Shown here piece by piece: positions 1 to 6,211 of a stretch of 21,192 nucleotides of DNA. The stretch's first letter is position 1. Each line of letters opens with the position of its first letter. The DNA lies in contig JAZNLR010000056.1 of NCBI GenBank assembly GCA_045579195.1, forward strand, positions 1-21,192. Reading direction: 5' to 3'. The notes below the pieces were generated by a model. It ran no database searches. It saw only the letters and a program-made list of their open reading frames with translations, and had not been told where the DNA came from. The position numbers were made by a program, and so were the translations under genes. This stretch comes from JAZNLR01 sp045579195 (GTDB lineage: Bacteria; Bacillota; Clostridia; Christensenellales; CAMQZB01).

Positions 1-96
1 TCGCTTGCCGCAGGCAAATATCGCTCCCGAAGGGAATATCACAAATCTCGCAAGGGATTTATATCGCTGCGTGTTCTCCGTTAAGGATAACACGCA
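1..96. repeat. Array of four short hairpins separated by an ATATC(G/A)C heptamer
   Basis: Four palindromes follow one another: 5-17 (TTGCC, loop GCA, GGCAA), 25-35 (TCCC, loop GAA, GGGA), 43-60 (AAATCTC, GCAA tetraloop, GGGATTT, one G-U pair) and 68-96 (TGCGTGTT with inner TCC, loop, GGA, AACACGCA). They are separated by heptamers ATATCGC (18-24), ATATCAC (36-42) and ATATCGC (61-67). The window starts with TCGC, the last four bases of the same heptamer, so the array continues to the left. The stem sequences differ from each other while the separators are conserved. I recall similar interspersed hairpin arrays in gut clostridial genomes, without a known function. The last hairpin might also protect the 3' end of the fucO mRNA, but no T-tract follows it. 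Confidence 0.7.
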
Positions 97-128
97 TAAG
101 GGCTGTTCCTTTTTTACATTTCAAATTC

Positions 129-1274
129 TTAGAGCAAGCTCATGTAAAGCGCGGTGATCTCTTCCACAGAAGTCTCTCTCGGGTTTCCGGGACGGCAAGC
201 GTCGTCGTAAGCCGACTGTGCGAGGAAAGGAACGTCTTCCACCTTTACGATCTCCTTGAGGTCAGCAGGAATGCCAACGTCGAGGGAAAGCTGCTTGACC
301 GCATTGATTGCTGCCGCGCGGTACTCTTCCTGCGTCATTGCGTCAACGCCGGGAACGCCCATTGCGCGCGCGATCTCGCGGTACTTCTCGCCGGTTGCAG
401 GCGCGTTATACTCCATAACGGTCGGGAGGATGATCGCGTTTGCAACGCCGTGCGGGGTGTCGTAAAGTGCGCCGAGAGGATGTGCCATCGAGTGAACGAT
501 GCCAAGACCAACGTTCGAGAAGCCCATGCCCGCAACGTACTGACCGAGGGCCATGCCCTCTCTTCCCTCTTTGGTGTTCTCAACAGCACCGCGGAGAGAG
601 TTTGCGATGATTCTGATCGCTTCGATGTGGAACATATCCGAAAGTGCCCAAGCACCGCCCGTGATATATCCTTCGATCGCGTGAGTGAGCGCGTCCATAC
701 CCGTTGCTGCGGTGAGACCCTTCGGCATAGTTGCCATCATTTCGGGATCGACAACTGCAACCACAGGGATGTCGTGCACGTCAACGCAGACCATCTTGCG
801 ATTGTTCTGCGCATCCGTAATGACGTAATTGATGGTAACCTCAGCAGCAGTTCCTGCCGTCGTCGGAACGGCGATGATGGGAACGCATTTATTCTTGGTG
901 GGAGCAACGCCTTCCAAAGAACGGACATCTGCAAATTCGGGGTTGGTGATGATGATGCCAATTGCTTTTGCAGTGTCCATCGAAGAGCCGCCGCCGATTG
1001 CAACGATGCAATCTGCCTTTGCAGCCTTAAATGCTTCAACGCCCGCCTGAACGTATTCAATGGTGGGGTTGGGCTTGATTTCACTGAAGATGTCGTATGC
1101 AATGGTCTCGTTGTCAAGAACATCGGTCACCTTCTTCGTGACACCGAACTTGATGAGGTCGGGATCAGAAACAACGAGGACTTTTTGGAATCCTCTTCCC
1201 TTGATCTCCGTTCCGATTGCCTGAATTGCACCGGATCCGTGGTACGACGTTTCGTTAAGGACAAATCTGTTCAT
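129..1274 (-). CDS. fucO: Iron-containing alcohol dehydrogenase, lactaldehyde reductase (FucO) type
   Basis: This 381-residue group III Fe-dependent alcohol dehydrogenase is about the length of FucO (383). The NAD-binding loop GGGSSMD lies at residues 94-100. Metal ligands fit D194 and H198 (GMDALTH), H261 and H275 (YDTPHG), at the spacing known for FucO. The segments ADVRSLEG, GTAAEVTINYVITD, HAIEGYITGGAWAL and GQYVAGMGFSNVGLG match E. coli FucO as I remember it, so lactaldehyde to 1,2-propanediol with NADH is the best guess; other short-chain alcohols or diols are possible. It is cytoplasmic. The ATG has AAGGAG 10 bases upstream (1285-1290), and a promoter with a Rex-like operator lies in the 78-base gap behind pgi. 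No fucose or rhamnose aldolase genes are in view. Confidence 0.88.
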   Translation of the reverse strand: MNRFVLNETSYHGSGAIQAIGTEIKGRGFQKVLVVSDPDLIKFGVTKKVTDVLDNETIAYDIFSEIKPNPTIEYVQAGVEAFKAAKADCIVAIGGGSSMDTAKAIGIIITNPEFADVRSLEGVAPTKNKCVPIIAVPTTAGTAAEVTINYVITDAQNNRKMVCVDVHDIPVVAVVDPEMMATMPKGLTAATGMDALTHAIEGYITGGAWALSDMFHIEAIRIIANSLRGAVENTKEGREGMALGQYVAGMGFSNVGLGIVHSMAHPLGALYDTPHGVANAIILPTVMEYNAPATGEKYREIARAMGVPGVDAMTQEEYRAAAINAVKQLSLDVGIPADLKEIVKVEDVPFLAQSAYDDACRPGNPRETSVEEITALYMSLL

Positions 1275-1304
1275 TTTTGCGTGTCTCCTTGTGGTTTTTC
1301 TTTT

Positions 1305-1333
1305 ATTTTACCGCATTGTTAAAACATTGTCAA
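1305..1333 (-). promoter_or_regulatory. Sigma-A promoter of fucO
   Basis: On the minus strand there is a perfect -35 TTGACA (1328-1333), a 17-base spacer and -10 TAAAAT (1305-1310). The Shine-Dalgarno site and ATG of fucO follow about 30 bases downstream. A second TTGACA lies 11 bases further upstream as a direct repeat. The gene can therefore be transcribed independently of pgi. Confidence 0.7.
1316..1333. promoter_or_regulatory. Predicted Rex (NADH-sensing repressor) operator
   Basis: The plus strand reads TTGTTAA-AACA-TTGTCAA. The known clostridial Rex consensus is TTGTTAA-N4-TTAACAA. The left half is perfect and the right half matches 5 of 7. The site overlaps the -35 box and half of the spacer of the fucO promoter, where a repressor would block polymerase. 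Rex commonly controls alcohol dehydrogenases in Firmicutes. Binding is inferred from sequence only. Confidence 0.55.
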
Positions 1334-1352
1334 CTTTTTGTCAATCTTTTTA

Positions 1353-2783
1353 TTAACCGACAAGATATTCTTCTTTTTTCGCGGGACGAGCATCCAACTC
1401 TTCACGCTTTTTCTCATATCCGCTCTTGCCGAACAGTGCGTACGTTGCGTTCTTTCCCTCTTCTACGCCGGGCTGGTTATACGTGTTGATGTTGAGCATT
1501 GCTCCGACGTACGCCGTTTCCAACTGGTAGAAATAGAGCAGCTGACCGACGGTGAACTCGTTCACTTCGGGGAGCGTGATGGTCTGGTTGGGTCTGCCTG
1601 CTTTCAACAATGCGTACTCTGTGGCAAGGCGCTCATTTGAGATGAGCTCATTGAGCGTGCTTCCGCCGAGGAAGCTGACATCGGGAATTTCCTCGCATCC
1701 GTGCGGAATGGGGAAATCAACGCGATAGCGATCGACCGCAAGGAAGGTGATCACCTTGTCGAACGGGCCTTCGGTGTAAAGCTGGACCTGGCTGTGCTGA
1801 TCGGTGACGCCGAGCGCTTTGACAGGCGTCTGTCCTGCATAGACAAGGTTGCCGTCAAGGTCAACGCTCTTGCCGAGACTCTCGCCCCACAGCTGACAGT
1901 ACCAATCGGCGATATAGCGAAGTGCATCGGCATACGGCATCATGACCGAAATGTTCTTGCCCTTCTTCATCGAGATATACTGCAATGCAGCAGAAATCAG
2001 CGCAGGATTTTCCTTCAAACTTGCGCTCTTACAGATCTCATCCATATAAGCTGCACCTGCGAGCATTGCGCGAATGTCAATTCCGGCAACTGCCGCGGGA
2101 AGCAATCCTACGGGGCAAAGCTCAGAGAATCTTCCTCCAACGCCGTCAGGAATGACGTAACTCTTCTCGATCCCCTCTTCCTTAACGATCTTAACGAGGT
2201 TGCCCTTTGCAGCATCCGTTGTTGCGATGATGTGATCTTTTGCCTTATCACCAAGTTTCTTCTTGAGAAGATCCATAATGATGAGGTACTGTGCCATGGT
2301 CTCACTCGTTGCACCGCTCTTGGTGATGACGTTGAACATCGTCTTTTCAACGTCAATGATGTCGAGCAAGGACGCCATGCGCTCAGGATCTACGTTGTCC
2401 TCAACATAGAACTTCGGAGTCTTGCGATCCTTGAGCTCGTTGTAGCGCATATGGTTGATTGCCGCGTGAACGGCGATCGGGCCAAGCGCAGAGCCGCCGA
2501 TCCCGAGAACAACAAAGTTCTCAAACTTCTCCGCAACTTCCTTTGCCGTTGCGAGAATGTCTTCCACGATGGAATCCTGGTTGTACGGCAGTTCCGTCCA
2601 GCCCATCCAGCCCGTTCCTCTGCCCTCGCTCACCGTTTTGAACGCATGCTCAATGCGCTCGGAAACAGCCTCGATATCAGCCTGGGTGATTCCGTCCTTT
2701 TCGCCGACGAATTCCGCCATCATATTGTTATAATCCAACCTCAGACGATTGGCTTTCTTAACGTTAGCATCCGAATAATTCAT
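1353..2783 (-). CDS. pgi: Glucose-6-phosphate isomerase
   Basis: This 476-residue enzyme interconverts glucose 6-phosphate and fructose 6-phosphate in the cytoplasm. The sugar-phosphate-binding SIS motifs are visible: VVLGIGGSALGP near residues 91-102 and ITKSGATSETMAQ near 153-165. VGGRFSELCPVGLLPAA (about 215-231) matches PGI signature 1 and includes the active-site Arg (R218). E301 (WGESLGK), H330 (TDQHSQ) and K444 (EEGKNATYA) fit the catalytic Glu, His and Lys. The start chosen is the ATG at 2781-2783, preceded by GGAGG; an in-frame extension of 21 residues upstream lacks similarity and would run across the promoter. It has its own promoter, divergent from the secreted-protein gene at 2850, and lies 78 bases upstream of fucO. 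Confidence 0.95.
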   Translation of the reverse strand: MNYSDANVKKANRLRLDYNNMMAEFVGEKDGITQADIEAVSERIEHAFKTVSEGRGTGWMGWTELPYNQDSIVEDILATAKEVAEKFENFVVLGIGGSALGPIAVHAAINHMRYNELKDRKTPKFYVEDNVDPERMASLLDIIDVEKTMFNVITKSGATSETMAQYLIIMDLLKKKLGDKAKDHIIATTDAAKGNLVKIVKEEGIEKSYVIPDGVGGRFSELCPVGLLPAAVAGIDIRAMLAGAAYMDEICKSASLKENPALISAALQYISMKKGKNISVMMPYADALRYIADWYCQLWGESLGKSVDLDGNLVYAGQTPVKALGVTDQHSQVQLYTEGPFDKVITFLAVDRYRVDFPIPHGCEEIPDVSFLGGSTLNELISNERLATEYALLKAGRPNQTITLPEVNEFTVGQLLYFYQLETAYVGAMLNINTYNQPGVEEGKNATYALFGKSGYEKKREELDARPAKKEEYLVG

Positions 2784-2813
2784 TGCGTGCCTCCACAAAA
2801 TATCTTTGACCAC

Positions 2814-2842
2814 ATTATAGCATCTTTCTTCTTGGAGGGCAA
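2814..2842 (-). promoter_or_regulatory. Extended -10 promoter of pgi
   Basis: The minus strand carries -35 TTGCCC (2837-2842), a 17-base spacer and -10 TATAAT (2814-2819) preceded by TGC, giving an extended TGnTATAAT element. The start of transcription should fall near 2807, leaving a short leader with GGAGG before the pgi ATG. The -35 box overlaps the Shine-Dalgarno site (2834-2839) of the divergent gene at 2850. Confidence 0.7.
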
Positions 2843-2849
2843 ACAAAGT

Positions 2850-3356
2850 ATGCGCGAATTTTTGAATGTTCGAAAATTTTCTTATCCATTTTTATGCTTT
2901 GTTTTTGCCGCAATTTTCACTTTCTTGCTTCTGCTTATTCCCTGCACGACCGTATCCGCACAAACACAAACATTCGGTCGCTTTCGCGTTACGGTCAAAG
3001 ATGGGCTTTCCGACCTTCCCATCGCAAACGCAACCGTCTGTATCCCCGAAATCGATGGATACTTCACGACAGATGAACACGGATATACCGACGTCATTGA
3101 AGTTCCAATTGCAAGCAATCTCTCATTTGCGAACACCTTAGCGCGGACCTGGGGCGAGGTTACCGTTCTCGCATACAAAGATGGGTATATCGACTGCCTT
3201 CTCCTATACACCGCAGTGCGAGAAAATCTCACCCGTCTTGGCCCTGTTATCTTCCTTTTTCCAAAAGGCAATGCAGACTCGTCGGAATACCACCTGCAGA
3301 TGGAAAAACCAAATTCAGGATGGATCTCAAAATTCATCTCAAAATATCGAAGATAA
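2850..3356 (+). CDS. Small secreted protein with a carboxypeptidase-regulatory-like (transthyretin-like) beta domain
   Basis: The product is 168 residues. An N-terminal basic stretch is followed by a hydrophobic run at about 12-31 and a plausible signal peptidase I site after TTVSA (residue 37), so it is probably exported. There is no lipobox. Residues 42-85 (FRVTVKDGLSDLPIANATV, then FTTDEHGYTDV) have the pattern of CarboxypepD_reg/transthyretin-like folds, known as small beta-sandwich modules. No catalytic motif is visible. The start ATG has GGAGGG 10 bases upstream; longer in-frame versions run antisense through pgi and are not credible. It is transcribed divergently from pgi and lies upstream of the exonuclease gene, which has its own promoter. 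Its function is not recognised. Confidence 0.72.
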   Translation: MREFLNVRKFSYPFLCFVFAAIFTFLLLLIPCTTVSAQTQTFGRFRVTVKDGLSDLPIANATVCIPEIDGYFTTDEHGYTDVIEVPIASNLSFANTLARTWGEVTVLAYKDGYIDCLLLYTAVRENLTRLGPVIFLFPKGNADSSEYHLQMEKPNSGWISKFISKYRR

Positions 3357-3386
3357 TTACCCATTGCGCGATTTTTTTTGAGAGAA

Positions 3387-3402
3387 ACGTTTGCCTAAAC
3401 GT
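3387..3402. promoter_or_regulatory. Inverted repeat overlapping the -35 of the exonuclease promoter
   Basis: ACGTTT (3387-3392), a GCCT spacer and AAACGT (3397-3402) form a perfect 6+4+6 palindrome. It covers the -35 box at 3391-3396, a usual position for a repressor operator. No regulator can be named from the sequence. Confidence 0.35.
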
Positions 3403-3420
3403 CACAAAGTATATTATAAT
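3391..3420 (+). promoter_or_regulatory. Sigma-A promoter of the exonuclease gene
   Basis: -35 TTGCCT (3391-3396), an 18-base spacer and -10 TATAAT (3415-3420). Transcription should start near 3427, about 50 bases ahead of the ATG at 3476. Confidence 0.65.
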
Positions 3421-3426
3421 GATTAG

Positions 3427-3446
3427 GTGTGAAACCTGTTTCACAC
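3427..3446. promoter_or_regulatory. Perfect 8+4+8 palindrome at the predicted transcription start
   Basis: GTGTGAAA (3427-3434), CCTG, TTTCACAC (3439-3446). The palindrome begins about 7 bases after the -10 box, so it could be an operator at +1 or a stable hairpin capping the 5' end of the mRNA. It is too far from the start codon to hide the ribosome binding site. No T-tract follows, which argues against a terminator. Confidence 0.5.
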
Positions 3447-3475
3447 GCGAAGAAGACGAAAGGTTAGGTTTACGC

Positions 3476-4756
3476 ATGAAAATTGCTGCGTTTGATTTGG
3501 AAATGGCAAATTCGTTTGCCTATGGAAGCATCTGTTGGGCGGGTCTTGCCATCACAGATGACTCCCTCTCCACCGTGAAGACGGTGGACGTTCGCATCAA
3601 TCCGAACGTGCGCAAATTTCACTGCGGCAACAACATTCACTTTCCTTTCACCATCAAAGATCTCAAAGAAGAACCGATGCTCCCGGAAGCCTACCGAGAC
3701 TTTTCGGAGTACCTTGACGGCTCCTACCTTGTGGTTGGGCACGATATTGAGCAGGATATTTTGATGTTCACTGCGGCTTGCCGTAGAAACAACATTCCCT
3801 GCCCCGAGTTTTCGTACATAGATTCCCAGCTCCTCTATATGCTCTTTCGTAAGGAGGACCAAATTAGCGGCCTTCACAAGTGCGCGGAGTTCTTCGGCAT
3901 TGAATATGCGGAACACGACCCCGTGGAAGATGCACGCGCAAGCCTTGAGGTTATCCGCCACATCTGCATGGCGGAGAATCTGACGTTCCCCGAACTTTTG
4001 AAGGCATACCACATCGAGCTTGGAGAGCTCAAGCATCTCTGCCTCAAACGAATTTACAGCGATCTTCTCCCTGCACCGATGCGCATTCGCATCCAGAAGA
4101 TGAATTCATATTTCGAGCAGCTCGTTCATCCCGCTCCCGTTCGGGAGGCAGGGCCTTTTCACAAGCGCTTTGTCTGCATTGAAGACGGTCTTTTGCAGCG
4201 TTTCAATCTTATCCCCATCATCCGCAAGCTCCAGGAAAACGGTGCAACGCTTACTAAATTTCCCCGTCTTGCAGACGTCATCGTCACGTCCAAATCCGAA
4301 GAGAAGAAACAGATCAGCCTTGAGACCCTCTTAAAGAAGATGGGTTTGAAAGATCGCGTCAGTAAGTACCGTGACCGTCAGTTTGAGCTCGGGCTCGCCC
4401 TTGCACAAGGAAAGCGCGAAGCTCTCTTCCACGTTGCAAAAGAAATCACGCCCAACCCCGACGCGGTCAACTCCCCGATTTATAAGAAGCGCATTTCGCT
4501 TAGCGATGAGCTTGAACAACGAAACGATTTTTTGGAGATCGTCCATCACCTTGCAGACCTTGGCGCACAGTTTACTCGCGTGATCTCCAAGAGTGATTGT
4601 TTCCTTCTTTCTGACCGCGCACTCTTTGACGTGGAAGACTTGAAGGACGTCAAGATCGCGTACATCAAGCGCAAAAAGGCGGAGAAAAAGCTTCGTCAGA
4701 AGATCATGACCATTGATGAGCTTTCCAACCTCGTCAAACGCAACAAAAAGCAATGA
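3476..4756 (+). CDS. DEDDh (DnaQ-like) 3'-5' exonuclease with C-terminal BRCT-like modules
   Basis: The product is 426 residues. The N-terminal domain (about 1-165) carries a complete DEDDh set: D7 and E9 (FDLEMAN), D94 (VVGHDIEQD), H146 and D151 (HDPVEDA), so an active 3'-5' exonuclease is expected on DNA or RNA. The remaining 260 residues contain two similar blocks, about 229-272 and 336-382. Each has a short beta strand, a helix, a Gly-Ala turn (NGATLTK; LGAQFTR) and a hydrophobic strand (ADVIVTS; DCFLLSD). This resembles degenerate BRCT domains, which would recruit the nuclease to DNA or partner proteins; that part is inference. The tail is rich in Lys and Arg. The ATG was chosen because the exonuclease fold starts there and the promoter lies just upstream; only a weak AGG precedes it. 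Confidence 0.8.
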   Translation: MKIAAFDLEMANSFAYGSICWAGLAITDDSLSTVKTVDVRINPNVRKFHCGNNIHFPFTIKDLKEEPMLPEAYRDFSEYLDGSYLVVGHDIEQDILMFTAACRRNNIPCPEFSYIDSQLLYMLFRKEDQISGLHKCAEFFGIEYAEHDPVEDARASLEVIRHICMAENLTFPELLKAYHIELGELKHLCLKRIYSDLLPAPMRIRIQKMNSYFEQLVHPAPVREAGPFHKRFVCIEDGLLQRFNLIPIIRKLQENGATLTKFPRLADVIVTSKSEEKKQISLETLLKKMGLKDRVSKYRDRQFELGLALAQGKREALFHVAKEITPNPDAVNSPIYKKRISLSDELEQRNDFLEIVHHLADLGAQFTRVISKSDCFLLSDRALFDVEDLKDVKIAYIKRKKAEKKLRQKIMTIDELSNLVKRNKKQ

Positions 4757-4764
4757 TAAAAGAG

Positions 4765-4793
4765 CGCACAGCCCACCTTGACTGTGCGTTTTT
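4765..4793 (+). terminator. Intrinsic terminator after the exonuclease gene
   Basis: CGCACAG (4765-4771), a 10-base loop, CTGTGCG (4782-4788), then five T residues. Weaker pairs extend the stem outward. It begins 8 bases after the stop codon. Confidence 0.75.
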
Positions 4794-4805
4794 CCGTTTT
4801 AAAAA
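4778..4805 (+). promoter_or_regulatory. Possible promoter of the RNA methyltransferase gene, embedded in the terminator
   Basis: TTGACT (4778-4783) sits in the loop and 3' arm of the preceding terminator, with TAAAAA (4800-4805) 16 bases later. The -10 is poor. The leader would be very short, but only 34 bases separate the T-tract from the GTG start, so some promoter or terminator read-through is needed here. Confidence 0.3.
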
Positions 4806-4827
4806 TCAATCCTTTGGAAGGTGAACC

Positions 4828-5976
4828 GTGGAAAACCTCGACCTCATCGTCACGTCCGCTTTCGGAATCGAAGCCGTGACCAAACGCGAACTGAAGCTTT
4901 TGGGCATTGAAAATGCCCCTGCAGACAACGGAAGACTGCACTTTCAGGGAACTTTGCGCGACGTTGCACGTTGCAACCTCTTTTTGCGCACGGCCGACCG
5001 CGTTTTAATCCGCCTCGGAAAGTTCTCCGCTCAGGACTTCAACGCCCTTTTTGAGGGCATTTCTGCCCTTCCTTTCGAACGCTTTTGCGATGTTAACTCC
5101 CGCATCCTCGTTTCTGCAAAATCGGTCAGTTCAACGTTATTTGCACTTTCCGCAATTCAGAGCATTGCGAAAAAAGCCATCGTGGAACGTTTGAAAAAAA
5201 AGCTTAAGACAAATACCCTGCCTGAAACCGGTTCTTCTTTGCACTTTGAAATTGCGATCATTAAAGATGAAGTCACCGTTACGTTAGACACATCCGGCGT
5301 GGCACTCCACAAACGCGGATACCGCGATCTTTCTGCGGAAGCCCCCTTAAAAGAGACGCTGGCGGCGGCTATCCTCCTCTTAAGCGTTTGGAATCCGGAC
5401 CGTGCACTTGTCGACCCATTCTGCGGTTCGGGAACGATCCCCATCGAAGCCGCGATGATTGGGCAAAACATCGCGCCCGGAATCAATCGCTCCTTTGCGT
5501 TTGAAGATTGGAAAACGTTTGATCCTTCCTTCATTCAAGAAGCACGTCAAGAGGCAATGGACCTGATGAAAAAGGACCGCACTTTGCACATCGCCGGGTA
5601 CGACATTGATCCATCCGTTGTTTCCATGGCGATCCGTCATGCAAAGCGTGCAGGTGTTGCTGAGGCGATCCACTTCCAAAAGAGAGATATGCGTGAGCTC
5701 TCTTCCCGTTTTTCTCACGGCGTTGTCGTCACCAATCCACCCTACGGGGAACGTCTTCTCACCGAACGTGAGGTGCGTGCGCTTTACACCGAATTTGGAA
5801 AGGTCTTCTTCCACCTTGACAATTGGTGCTGTTATACCATCACGGCGTATCCTGAGTTCGAACGCTTCTTTGGAAAACGCGCTGATAAAAATCGCAAGCT
5901 TTACAATGGCCGTTTGGAATGTCGCCTATTTCAATATCTTGGGACACCACCCAAGAAAAAAACGAAAGAAGAATGA
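4828..5976 (+). CDS. THUMP-domain class I SAM-dependent RNA methyltransferase (RlmL/YpsC family)
   Basis: The product is 382 residues. The N-terminal part (to about 155) has the ferredoxin-like plus THUMP layout of this family, starting with LDLIVTSAFGIEAVTKREL. The C-terminal Rossmann methyltransferase contains the SAM-binding DPFCGSGTIPIEAA (about 193-206) and the catalytic NPPY motif in TNPPYGERL. Family members methylate the exocyclic N2 of guanine in 23S rRNA (G2445 for E. coli RlmL, whose protein is longer through a fused RlmK domain). The start is GTG at 4828 with GGAAGGTGA just ahead; the ATG-less N-terminus matches family starts. It ends in TGA followed by a strong terminator. The upstream exonuclease gene ends 71 bases earlier with its own terminator. 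Confidence 0.88.
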   Translation: MENLDLIVTSAFGIEAVTKRELKLLGIENAPADNGRLHFQGTLRDVARCNLFLRTADRVLIRLGKFSAQDFNALFEGISALPFERFCDVNSRILVSAKSVSSTLFALSAIQSIAKKAIVERLKKKLKTNTLPETGSSLHFEIAIIKDEVTVTLDTSGVALHKRGYRDLSAEAPLKETLAAAILLLSVWNPDRALVDPFCGSGTIPIEAAMIGQNIAPGINRSFAFEDWKTFDPSFIQEARQEAMDLMKKDRTLHIAGYDIDPSVVSMAIRHAKRAGVAEAIHFQKRDMRELSSRFSHGVVVTNPPYGERLLTEREVRALYTEFGKVFFHLDNWCCYTITAYPEFERFFGKRADKNRKLYNGRLECRLFQYLGTPPKKKTKEE

Positions 5977-5981
5977 GAAAA

Positions 5982-6016
5982 AAGTCCGCAAAACTCCGTG
6001 CGGACTTCTTTTTTTT
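5982..6016 (+). terminator. Intrinsic terminator after the RNA methyltransferase gene
   Basis: AAGTCCGC (5982-5989), a 10-base loop, GCGGACTT (6000-6007), then C and eight T residues. It starts 5 bases after the TGA stop. Confidence 0.9.
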
Positions 6017-6023
6017 GAAATGG

Positions 6024-6064
6024 AAAAGGCAGCGTTCGAACTCTCTTTCCAAACACTGCCTTTT
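6024..6064 (-). terminator. Probable terminator downstream of tRNA-Leu(GAG)
   Basis: On the minus strand AAAAGGCAG (6056-6064) pairs with CTGCCTTTT (6024-6032) across a 23-base loop. It starts about 15 bases past the tRNA CCA end. The T-run is part of the stem, so termination strength is uncertain. Confidence 0.45.
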
Positions 6065-6079
6065 CGTTGATTTTACAAA

Positions 6080-6163
6080 TGGTGCGAGCACCGGGACTTG
6101 AACCCGGACGCCATAGACATACGCCCCTCAAACGTACCTGTCTGCCAATTCCAGCATGCTCGC
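6080..6163 (-). tRNA. tRNA-Leu, anticodon GAG
   Basis: Read on the minus strand, the acceptor arm GCGAGCA (6157-6163) pairs with TGCTCGC (6084-6090), followed by discriminator A and an encoded CCA (6080-6082). The anticodon stem TACGT/GCGTA closes the seven-base loop TTGAGGG, giving anticodon GAG for CUC and CUU codons. A long variable arm and the T-arm with GGTTCAAGTCC are present, as expected for a class II leucine tRNA of 84 bases. A promoter lies directly upstream. Confidence 0.95.
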
Positions 6164-6179
6164 GTCTTCGTGCTTATAT

Positions 6180-6208
6180 ATAATAGTAAAAAACTTCAAA
6201 AAAGTCAA
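6180..6208 (-). promoter_or_regulatory. Promoter of tRNA-Leu(GAG)
   Basis: The minus strand has -35 TTGACT (6203-6208), a 17-base spacer and -10 TATTAT (6180-6185), 16 bases upstream of the mature tRNA. The -35 box lies 4 bases past the stop codon of the lytic transglycosylase gene, and no terminator separates them. Confidence 0.65.
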
Positions 6209-6211
6209 ACG

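Noticed and set aside
1..96. CRISPR array
   Set aside because: Separators are 7 bases, the inserts are self-complementary and of unequal length (11 to 29), and no cas gene is near.
450..1322. 290-codon open frame on the plus strand, antisense to fucO
   Set aside because: It is Cys- and His-rich without any recognisable domain and lies fully opposite a clear Fe-ADH gene; it is a shadow frame caused by codon bias.
2784..2846. 21-residue N-terminal extension of pgi
   Set aside because: It would cover the pgi -10 and -35 boxes; the internal ATG at 2781-2783 has GGAGG and matches normal PGI N-termini.
1701..2849. Long upstream extension of the secreted-protein gene on the plus strand
   Set aside because: It runs antisense through pgi. 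The ATG at 2850 has a good Shine-Dalgarno site and directly starts a signal peptide.
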